A DNA stretch of 13,685 nt from Candidatus Daviesbacteria bacterium RIFCSPLOWO2_02_FULL_41_8 (lineage in GTDB: Bacteria; Patescibacteriota; Microgenomatia; Daviesbacterales; UBA10151). The notes under the pieces are model-generated. The model was not told the DNA's origin and ran no database searches. It saw nothing but the letters and a program-made list of their open reading frames with translations. Shown here one piece after another: positions 6,999 through 11,525 of this stretch (its first letter is position 1; every line of letters begins with the position of its first letter). The translations under genes and the position numbers were made by a program. Location: the NCBI GenBank assembly GCA_001777455.1, contig MFDZ01000063.1, forward strand, positions 14,092 to 27,776, read 5' to 3'.

Positions 6999-8747
6999 CT
7001 AGACTTTAGATTCAACCTCTAATTTAATCTTTTCCAAAAACTCCTTTATAGGTATCGCCCCAAGGTTCTCTCCGGCCCTTGTACGGACGGCAATCATACT
7101 ATCCTTTTCCTCCCTGTCGCCCAAGATAATCATATAAGGAATTTTCTGATTTTGGGCATCCCGGATTTTGGACTGCATGGTTTCCTGTCGGTTATCAACT
7201 TCTACCCGGGTACTTGAGTCTTTTAGTTGTTCGAGTACAATTTGTGCATATTTTTGATGCCGGTCGGCAATGGGTATAATTTGTACCTGGACAGGCGCAA
7301 GCCAGGTTGGAAAAGCCCCACCAAAGTGTTCTATTAGAAAACCAATAAATCTCTCGTCTGATCCAAGTGGTGCTCTATGGATAATTACCGGAATCTGATC
7401 TTTTCCCTCCGGATCTGTGTATTTGAGATTAAAACGAGGACCCATATACATATCTATCTGGTTCGTGGAGATAGCAAATTCACGGCCGATAGCGGAGTGA
7501 ATAATAAAATCTATTTTAGGACCATAAAAAGCAGCATTACCTAAAACTTCTACCATTTTAATGCCTGTCCGTTTTGCGGCTTCCCGGGTTAGTTTTTCAG
7601 CTAGTTCCCACATTTTTTCATCACCATGGCATTTTTTAGTATTTTTAGGATCACGCAGACCTAATTCAAGATGATATTCAGTAATCCCTAAAGCTTGATA
7701 ATAGTATTCATGCAATTTCATTACGCTGACAAATTCGTCTACTGCCTGGTCCAGCGTGGTATAGATATGTGCGTCATTTTGGGTAAAACCGCGAACCCGC
7801 ATTAGTCCGTACAGCTGACCCGAGGCCTCGTAGCGGTAGCAGGTTCCAAATTCAGCAAGCCTAAACGGCAAGTCTTTATAACTTTTTGATTCTGCTTTGT
7901 ATATCATGTGATGATGCGGGCAGTTCATTGGTTTTAGATAGTATTCCTCATTTTTATCAACAATCATCGGCGGATACATATCTTCCTTATAGTAAGGCAG
8001 ATGGCCGGAAGTATAATACAGGCCGGATTTAGTAATATTGGGAGTCGAAACTCTTTTATAGCCCCACCTTCTTTCAATATCCTTGCCCCAATTTTCCAAT
8101 TCCTCCTTTATAATTGTCCCGTTTGGTAGCCATAAAATGAGCCCTTGTCCAACCTCATCGGAAACGGCAAAAATACCAAGTTCTTTACCAAGCTTGCGAT
8201 GATCTCTTTTTTTAGCTTCCTCCAGTTGCCATAAATGTTTATCAAGTTCCTGCTCCGTGGGAAAAGCTGTGCCGTAAATTCTGGTCAGCATTTTGTTTTT
8301 CTCTGAACCTTTCCAGTATGCACCGGCAATTGATAAAAGCTTGAATGCACCGATGTCCTTGGCCGGATTTTCAGAATGCCCGCCGCGGCATAAGTCGTCA
8401 AACTTTCCGGCTGTATAAATAGTTATCGGTTCTTTTTTTTCAACAATTTCGCTGATAAGTTCTAATTTATAAGGGTTTTCCTTAAAGAGTTCTTTGGCTT
8501 CACTCTCAGTAATCTCTCTGTGCTCAAAATGATCCCAGGCAGGCAGAATTTCTGCCATTTTCTTCTCGATTTTTGGCAAGTCTTCTTCGGCGATTGGCTC
8601 GGCGAATTCAAAATCATAATAGAAGCCGCTCTCAATAGCAGGTCCTATGGTTCTTTTAGAGTCAGGCCAAAGTTCCATTACAGCCGCTGCCAAAAGATGG
8701 GCGCATGAGTGTCTTAAGTTATTTAATTTTTCTTCGTTATTATTCAT
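6999..8747 (-). CDS. thrS: Threonyl-tRNA synthetase lacking the TGS domain
   Basis: 582 aa from the ATG at 8747 (MNNNEEKLNNLRHSCAH). The frame is open to 8810, but the extra 21 residues (MTEASCLL...) look non-conserved, and the 8747 ATG sits right at the editing domain. Editing-domain zinc/water ligands are visible as HSCAH and CRGGH. The core has MNCPHH, motif 2 (FRLAEFGTCYRYEASG... RVRGFTQNDAHIY) and motif 3 (IHRAPLGSDERFIGFLIEHFGG); the MNCP Cys, the NDAH His and the IHR His match the catalytic zinc ligands. The C-terminal anticodon-binding domain (PVQVQIIPIADRH...) is complete. The usual ~60-residue N-terminal TGS domain is missing. It charges tRNA-Thr. It leads the infC-rpmI-rplT cluster and lies downstream of a Thr-type attenuator. 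Confidence 0.97.
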   Translation of the reverse strand: MNNNEEKLNNLRHSCAHLLAAAVMELWPDSKRTIGPAIESGFYYDFEFAEPIAEEDLPKIEKKMAEILPAWDHFEHREITESEAKELFKENPYKLELISEIVEKKEPITIYTAGKFDDLCRGGHSENPAKDIGAFKLLSIAGAYWKGSEKNKMLTRIYGTAFPTEQELDKHLWQLEEAKKRDHRKLGKELGIFAVSDEVGQGLILWLPNGTIIKEELENWGKDIERRWGYKRVSTPNITKSGLYYTSGHLPYYKEDMYPPMIVDKNEEYYLKPMNCPHHHMIYKAESKSYKDLPFRLAEFGTCYRYEASGQLYGLMRVRGFTQNDAHIYTTLDQAVDEFVSVMKLHEYYYQALGITEYHLELGLRDPKNTKKCHGDEKMWELAEKLTREAAKRTGIKMVEVLGNAAFYGPKIDFIIHSAIGREFAISTNQIDMYMGPRFNLKYTDPEGKDQIPVIIHRAPLGSDERFIGFLIEHFGGAFPTWLAPVQVQIIPIADRHQKYAQIVLEQLKDSSTRVEVDNRQETMQSKIRDAQNQKIPYMIILGDREEKDSMIAVRTRAGENLGAIPIKEFLEKIKLEVESKV

Positions 8748-8754
8748 TTTCTTA

Positions 8755-8760
8755 AATATA
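8755..8760 (-). promoter_or_regulatory. -10-like TATATT before thrS
   Basis: TATATT ends 7 nt before the thrS ATG, and no Shine-Dalgarno is present. If used as a -10, the transcript would start at or next to the AUG. The -35 match (TATTCA at 8778-8783, 17-nt spacing) is weak. Confidence 0.3.
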
Positions 8761-8831
8761 ACAGAAAGCAAGGTTTCTGAATAGGGTAAAAGACAGCTAG
8801 CTTCCGTCAATTACCCAATATTGTTGGGAAA

Positions 8832-9077
8832 TCATCCGCAGGGATAATTTTCCCTAACGGGTATAAACCGTTCAGAGCCTTTTGCTTTACCCTCCGGTCC
8901 GGCAGGTCTAACCACCAGATGTTGACTACTGTCCGGATCATTCAAACCTGGTTCCAGTCCTTGGTTGTCTGCCCGGGGAAAACCATCAAGGTTTTCAACA
9001 ACCAATACTTTTCGTCCTAAAAGATCTTCTTCCACTTTTTTTCGTGGTATATGTACTTTACCCGCAAATTCTGTCAT
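8832..9077 (-). CDS. Unknown 81-aa protein between the Thr attenuator and thrS
   Basis: The start is set at the ATG at 9077 because a near-perfect AGGAGG Shine-Dalgarno lies 8 nt upstream; the frame opens 9 nt earlier but inside that site. The product begins MTEFAGKVHIPRKKVEEDLLGRK. It is small, hydrophilic and Pro/Gly-rich in the second half, with no membrane segment. I do not recognise it. LLGRKVLVVENL faintly resembles the strand of EMAP/Trbp111-type tRNA-binding OB folds (hGkkvvvvaNL); this is weak and may be chance, though PheT here lacks that domain and ThrS lacks TGS. It lies directly after a regulatory terminator and 84 nt before thrS, so it probably shares the threonine control. Confidence 0.65.
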   Translation of the reverse strand: MTEFAGKVHIPRKKVEEDLLGRKVLVVENLDGFPRADNQGLEPGLNDPDSSQHLVVRPAGPEGKAKGSERFIPVRENYPCG

Positions 9078-9083
9078 TTTTCT

Positions 9084-9090
9084 CACCTCC
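9084..9090 (-). promoter_or_regulatory. Strong ribosome binding site for the 81-aa gene
   Basis: On the minus strand the site reads AGGAGGTGAG, followed by AAAA and the ATG at 9077. It decides the start of this small gene and is one of the best Shine-Dalgarno matches in the window. Confidence 0.75.
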
Positions 9091-9105
9091 TTTCAAATAA
9101 TTGCA

Positions 9106-9131
9106 CAAAAAAACCTCCCTTGCAGGAGGTT
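9106..9131 (-). terminator. Regulatory intrinsic terminator upstream of the 81-aa gene and thrS
   Basis: AACCTCC (minus strand; 9125-9131) pairs with GGAGGTT (9112-9118) over a 6-nt loop and runs into seven T (9107-9113). It lies between the leader peptide and the first structural gene, so it should be conditional. Confidence 0.9.
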
Positions 9132-9182
9132 GTAAAATCCACTAAAACTACAACCCCCTATTAGGAAGAAGTAGTTGTAGTT
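9112..9182 (-). promoter_or_regulatory. Thr-type transcription attenuator
   Basis: Four segments give the classic exclusive folds. Segment 1 AACTACAAC (9174-9182) overlaps the Thr codons and pairs with segment 2 GTTGTAGTT (9146-9154). Segment 2 extended, GGGGGTTGTA (9149-9158), can instead pair with segment 3 TACAACCTCC (9125-9134) as an antiterminator. Segments 3 and 4 form the terminator. A ribosome stalled on the Thr codons would mask segment 1 and free 2:3 pairing, giving read-through; a ribosome reaching the stop at 9161 would cover segment 2 and permit termination. The order matches trp/thr-operon attenuators. Confidence 0.85.
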
Positions 9183-9208
9183 TGATTAATTGCAAATAAA
9201 ACGTTCAT
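9161..9208 (-). CDS. Threonine-rich leader peptide of the thrS attenuator
   Basis: From the ATG at 9208 the peptide is MNVLFAINQTTTTSS, stopping at TAA-TAG. It has four consecutive Thr codons (ACT ACA ACT ACT, 9170-9181) immediately before the attenuator. An in-frame ATG at 9232 would add eight residues (MNMLAYRA). I prefer 9208 because the promoter-like elements place the transcript start close to it. No good Shine-Dalgarno precedes either ATG, so initiation may be leaderless. Its role would be to sense charged tRNA-Thr by ribosome stalling; the peptide itself is probably without function. Confidence 0.78.
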   Translation of the reverse strand: MNVLFAINQTTTTSS

Positions 9209-9216
9209 TGCTCTAT

Positions 9217-9246
9217 AGGCTAACATATTCATTGACACTTTGTCAA
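9217..9246 (-). promoter_or_regulatory. Probable promoter and inverted repeat ahead of the Thr leader
   Basis: A perfect TTGACA (9241-9246) is followed at 18 nt by TAGCCT (9217-9222) with an upstream TG, an extended -10 type. The -10 is poor. TTGACA-AAG-TGTCAA (9232-9246) is also a 6-bp inverted repeat that could be an operator. It lies just downstream of tRNA-Val, 15 nt from its 3' end. Confidence 0.5.
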
Positions 9247-9261
9247 GACTCAAAATTTGGG

Positions 9262-9336
9262 TGGGCGGTACAGGGATCGAACCTGTGAAACCTCCTCAAC
9301 GTCAATGAGGCGCTCTACCAGCTGAGCTAACCGCCC
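9262..9336 (-). tRNA. tRNA-Val(GAC)
   Basis: Acceptor stem GGGCGGT/ACCGCCC is perfect, the D-arm is GCTC-AGCTGGTA-GAGC, the anticodon arm CCTCA-TTGACGT-TGAGG carries anticodon GAC, and the T-arm is ACAGG-TTCGATC-CCTGT. The variable region is slightly long (7 nt). CCA is not encoded (the discriminator A is followed by CCC), so it must be added after transcription. It reads valine GUC/GUU codons. Confidence 0.95.
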
Positions 9337-9482
9337 TCGCTACGCTCGGTCGGTTGCAATAGTTCCCCTGTACCATACGGTGCAGGGTAGTAACTATTTA
9401 AACCGCCCTCCTTCGTTCGGTCAGTTGCGATAGTTCCACCGATAAAATCTGTGTAATAACTATTTAAACTGCACTCGTTACG
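9330..9482. repeat. Degenerate tandem duplication upstream of tRNA-Val
   Basis: Copy 1 (9330-9401, 72 bp) and copy 2 (9402-9467, 66 bp) share accgccctc at the start, the ggtc-gttg-atagttcc centre and taactatttaa at the end. A third start (actgcactcgttacg) follows at 9468. Each copy has AATAGTT/AACTATT-type inverted arms. Copy 1 includes the first bases of tRNA-Val, so the 5' end of the tRNA is part of the repeated unit. Apart from this I see no gene between 9337 and 9519. Confidence 0.7.
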
Positions 9483-9519
9483 TCATTTTATGTTATAGGA
9501 ATAATATATTCAAGAAGAA

Positions 9520-10116
9520 TTAGCCTACGGCTTGGTTGGAAAGGTTGGCTGAACCGCTACCCTGAGTGCCGCTCCTACCTTCAAAAGCTCCTTCCATAGC
9601 GCTGGGTTGTTTGGCCGGGCTGGGAATAGAGGCTGCTTTTTCCTGTTTTTCCGCATTTTTCTTTTGTTCAATTAGTTTCTTCCGCAATTCCGACCGTTGA
9701 TAAACACTTCTGTCTCTGTAGCTGGCCTGATAGTGCAGAAGTTGGTTTTTTTGCTCTGTCGGTAGATTAGTAACAATATCATTTATTTCTTCCTCAAACA
9801 GTAATTTTTCTTTCTCTTTTTCCGCTCTTTCCGTATCTTCTTTTAAAGCTTGGAAGAAGATCTTTCTTCTCTCTATCTTTTCTCTTTCTTCTTCCTGTTT
9901 TTTTTGTTCTTCCTGAAGCTGTTCATTTTGAGCCGGAGTATTTTTAAAGTCAATGGAACCTGAAGAAAATTTTATTGCTTCTTTCACCGAACTGGCTGTG
10001 GATTTAAGAACCTCTCCTACACCTTGAACTATAGTAGAAACAATTGAAGATTCCTTTTCGTACTCTGTTTCGTCAAATGAACCTAGGATTCCGCCCAGGA
10101 TTTTTTTGTTGTTCAT
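9520..10116 (-). CDS. Unknown coiled-coil protein, 198 aa
   Basis: I do not recognise a family. Residues 1-60 are mixed (MNNKKILGGILGSFDETEYEKE, then STIVQGVGEVLKSTASSVKEAIKF, an amphipathic helix). Residues ~62-160 are very rich in Glu, Lys and Gln with heptad-like spacing, so a long coiled coil is expected. The last ~40 residues are Pro/Ser/Gly/Ala-rich and probably disordered (GSGSANLSNQAVG). No signal peptide or transmembrane helix. No Shine-Dalgarno precedes the ATG; instead the start codon lies within a perfect 8-bp inverted repeat (10115-10135) whose spacer side carries TAAAAT 7 nt upstream, suggesting a leaderless or operator-controlled transcript. Codon use looks genuine. Confidence 0.8.
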   Translation of the reverse strand: MNNKKILGGILGSFDETEYEKESSIVSTIVQGVGEVLKSTASSVKEAIKFSSGSIDFKNTPAQNEQLQEEQKKQEEEREKIERRKIFFQALKEDTERAEKEKEKLLFEEEINDIVTNLPTEQKNQLLHYQASYRDRSVYQRSELRKKLIEQKKNAEKQEKAASIPSPAKQPSAMEGAFEGRSGTQGSGSANLSNQAVG

Positions 10117-10135
10117 GGTGTATATTTTACACCAT
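10115..10135 (-). promoter_or_regulatory. Inverted repeat over the start codon of the coiled-coil gene
   Basis: ATGGTGTA (10115-10122) and TACACCAT (10128-10135) are exact complements around a 5-nt spacer, and the distal arm contains the start codon (complement of 10114-10116). TAAAAT (10124-10129) lies between, 7 nt upstream of the ATG, in -10 position for a leaderless start. It could be a repressor operator or an RNA hairpin hiding the AUG. Confidence 0.5.
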
Positions 10136-10155
10136 TTAGGCTATTGTTGCAGAAA

Positions 10156-10440
10156 TTAATTGGCTCTTATGGCTTCTAGGGCTTCTTTCGTTGCAGCTGG
10201 TAGGGATTTGTTGACTACTCCTGTTGCTATAACTGCTTTCGGATCAAATTTCCCTACGGTTTCTCTGGGAGATGATGCGGTGCTAAAAATTATTGATCCA
10301 GTTACTGGAAAACCAAGTTTTCCACTGGGAGGTGATTCATTTCCGATGGCCTCTGGTGTGAAAGTTGAAGTTATACCCATAGTGACTGGTAATTCTACTA
10401 CTTTATAGCTATATGTCAAATTAACTGGTAAAATAGCTTC
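10156..10440 (-). pseudogene. Possible gene remnant or unrecognised small gene
   Basis: The minus strand is open from the outer tRNA-Leu border to TAA at 10156, with credible codon use and a product ending VIATGVVNKSLPAATKEALEAIRAN. The first ATG within it is at 10380 (MGITSTFTPEAIGNE) and has no Shine-Dalgarno; coding character continues upstream (LPVNLTYSYKVVELPVT) right to the edge of the tRNA at 10443, where no start exists. That pattern fits a gene cut off at its 5' end beside the tRNA pair. It lies 39 nt before the coiled-coil gene on the same strand. I cannot assign a function. The plus-strand frame here (10160-10408) looks less gene-like. Confidence 0.35.
10429..10434 (+). promoter_or_regulatory. 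-10 box for the nested tRNA-Leu unit
   Basis: TAAAAT ends 8 nt before the 5' end of the outer tRNA (G at 10443), the right place for a start site just ahead of the acceptor stem. The -35 region is weak. No comparable promoter is seen before the inner tRNA, so the whole 10443-10682 block is probably one transcript. Confidence 0.5.
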
Positions 10441-10480
10441 ATGCCGGGATGGTGAAATGGTATACACGCATGATTTAAGA

Positions 10481-10639
10481 ACTTGCTCACAAGTTCGCAA
10501 GACCTTGCGACCTGCAATTTTAAATGTGCCGAAGTGGTGGAACGGTAGACACGATAGGTTTAGGACCTATTGCTCGTAAGAGTGTGGAGGTTCGATTCCT
10601 CTCTTCGGCACCAAAATACAAAATTGCAAGGTCTTAGGA
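10481..10639 (+). other. Insert in outer tRNA-Leu: candidate intron or split-tRNA spacer
   Basis: A local hairpin AACTTG-CTCA-CAAGTT (10480-10495) comes first. Then AAGACCT (10499-10505) pairs with AGGTCTT (10629-10635), and after a 7-nt bulge TGCAATTTT (10513-10521) pairs with AAAATTGCA (10620-10628), 16 bp in all. Linkers of exactly 6 nt on each side (10522-10527, 10614-10619) carry the inner tRNA at the tip. A competing pairing extends the anticodon stem: TAAGA (10476-10480) with TCTTA (10632-10636) and CTTGC (10482-10486) with GCAAG (10626-10630). Only ~73 nt are not tRNA, too few for a group I core. Confidence 0.7.
10528..10613 (+). tRNA. Inner tRNA-Leu(UAG), CCA encoded
   Basis: Acceptor GCCGAAG/CTTCGGC is perfect, D-stem GTG/CAC, the anticodon arm ATAGG-TTTAGGA-CCTAT has anticodon TAG, there is a long variable arm (GCTC-GTAA-GAGT), the T-arm is GGAGG-TTCGATT-CCTCT, the discriminator is A, and CCA is encoded at 10611-10613. 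It reads CUA/CUN leucine codons. Its whole gene lies inside the outer tRNA-Leu. RNase P and 3' processing could release it from the joint transcript. A 21-nt stretch of its 3' half is identical to the outer tRNA (10582-10602 and 10652-10672). Confidence 0.95.
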
Positions 10640-10682
10640 TCATGTACCGCAAGGTGTGGAGGTTCGATTCCTCTTCCCGGCA

Positions 10683-11435
10683 CTAACCAAATTTTTTGAC
10701 TACCATTTCATGCGCCTTGAGTTCTAAGGAATCATCTAGGGGCGTAAGTTTAATTTCTTTCCCGTATTTAACTTCCAAAGCTTTTTGGAGGAGCCAGTCA
10801 GCTAATTTGGGATTTTTTGGTAAAAGTGAGCCGTGCATGTAGCAGCCAATGGCATTTTTGTAGATGCAACCTTCCGTCCGGTCTTTTCCGTTATTGCCCC
10901 AGCCTTTTTTGACCATTCCCAAAGGAACAGCGTCTTTTTTAAGATAAGTTTTTCCAGAATGATTTTCAAAGCCAACAAGTTTGCCAAACATCGATTCAAT
11001 GACAATATTCCCGATCATCCTGTCGTGACTTGCTAAAGTATATGCCGGAAATAGTCCGTTGCCGTGAAGTTTTGGGCCACTGTGTGGTTTACCATCTTTA
11101 GATGGCAGTCCGAAGGGCTGATAATAATCTCCCAACAACTGGTAGCCTCCACAAATAGCCAGCAGAGGCACTCCCCTTTCTACCTCTTGCTTTACTACTT
11201 TACCCTTTCCGCTTTCCCCTAGATCTTTAGCTACCAACTCCTGCGCCTGATCTTGGCCTCCACCAAAGAAAAAAAGATCACACTCCCCTTTTTTGATTTT
11301 TGATTTTTGATTTTTGATTTTGATTTCTATAGCTATTCCCCGCCACCCGGCGCGTTTTTGGAGGGCAATAATATTGCCCGTGTCCCCGTAGATATTCATT
11401 AAGTCGCCGTATAAATAACCAATAGTAAGATGCAT
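10683..11435 (-). CDS. gatD: Lipid II isoglutaminyl synthase, glutaminase subunit GatD
   Basis: 250 aa, CobB/CobQ-like class I glutamine amidotransferase. The nucleophile elbow is LLAICGGYQLLG with Cys95; the catalytic His is His201 in CYMHGSLLPKNP. The N-terminus HLTIGYLYGDLMNIYGDTGNI is typical of GatD. It supplies ammonia from glutamine to MurT, which amidates the alpha-carboxyl of D-Glu in lipid II on the cytoplasmic face. It is the last gene of the hydrolase-murT-gatD unit, 90 nt after murT. The stretch IKIKNQKSKIKK (residues ~38-49) is encoded by a 7-bp tandem repeat (GATTTTT units) and is probably an insertion in a surface loop. The stop codon touches the 3' end of the outer tRNA-Leu on the opposite strand. 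Confidence 0.92.
   Translation of the reverse strand: MHLTIGYLYGDLMNIYGDTGNIIALQKRAGWRGIAIEIKIKNQKSKIKKGECDLFFFGGGQDQAQELVAKDLGESGKGKVVKQEVERGVPLLAICGGYQLLGDYYQPFGLPSKDGKPHSGPKLHGNGLFPAYTLASHDRMIGNIVIESMFGKLVGFENHSGKTYLKKDAVPLGMVKKGWGNNGKDRTEGCIYKNAIGCYMHGSLLPKNPKLADWLLQKALEVKYGKEIKLTPLDDSLELKAHEMVVKKFG
11295..11327. repeat. 7-bp tandem repeat inside gatD
   Basis: GATTTTT repeated with a 7-bp period (three full units, then a 6-bp variant). It encodes the lysine-rich KNQKSKIKK segment of GatD. Confidence 0.85.
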
Positions 11436-11494
11436 AGTAAATTAACCTAATTCCTAATTGATCTAATTGACCTAAATAATGACTAATGTCTAAT

Positions 11495-11523
11495 TTAGAA
11501 ATTAGAAATTAGAAATTAGAAAT
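11495..11523. repeat. 7-bp tandem repeat between murT and gatD
   Basis: TTAGAAA repeated about four times. It fills the AT-rich 90-nt gap between murT and gatD, where I see no other feature. Confidence 0.85.
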
Positions 11524-11525
11524 TT

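Larger units (their letters stand above)
10443..10682 (+). tRNA. Outer tRNA-Leu, probably UAA, interrupted in the anticodon loop by a 159-nt insert that carries another tRNA
   Basis: 5' part 10443-10480 and 3' part 10640-10682 together make an intact class II tRNA: acceptor GCCGGGA/TCCCGGC (7 bp perfect), D-stem GTG/CAC, anticodon stem CATGA/TCATG (5 bp perfect), variable arm ACC-GCAA-GGT, and T-arm GGAGG-TTCGATT-CCTCT. The anticodon loop at the 5' junction reads TTTAAGA and at the 3' junction CTTAGGA. Joining after position 36, 37 or 38 gives UAA; joining after 34 or 35 gives UAG. The insert is 159 nt either way. CCA is not encoded; the discriminator A (10682) abuts the gatD stop codon on the other strand. 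All stems are conserved, which argues the molecule is still made and the insert removed. A decayed gene is the alternative. Confidence 0.8.

Noticed and set aside
8748..8810. Longer N-terminus for ThrS
   Set aside because: The added 21 residues do not resemble ThrS, there is no ribosome binding site, and the protein starts naturally at 8747.
9330..9482. CRISPR array
   Set aside because: Only two to three degenerate copies, no constant short repeat, no distinct spacers and no cas genes.
10160..10408. 82-aa plus-strand frame
   Set aside because: No Shine-Dalgarno, less convincing codon use than the opposite strand, and short resemblances to PBP residues (AFGSN, KIIDP) in the wrong order that look like chance.
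10481..10639. Group I intron in tRNA-Leu(UAA), as in cyanobacteria
   Set aside because: Only about 73 nt remain outside the inner tRNA, too short for the P3-P9 core, and no G precedes the 3' junction after a U at the 5' junction.
10474..10644. Archaeal bulge-helix-bulge splice motif
   Set aside because: A TAAG:CTTA helix next to a 3-nt GGA bulge is suggestive, but the other side is a 1x1 mismatch rather than a 3-nt bulge, so the motif is incomplete.
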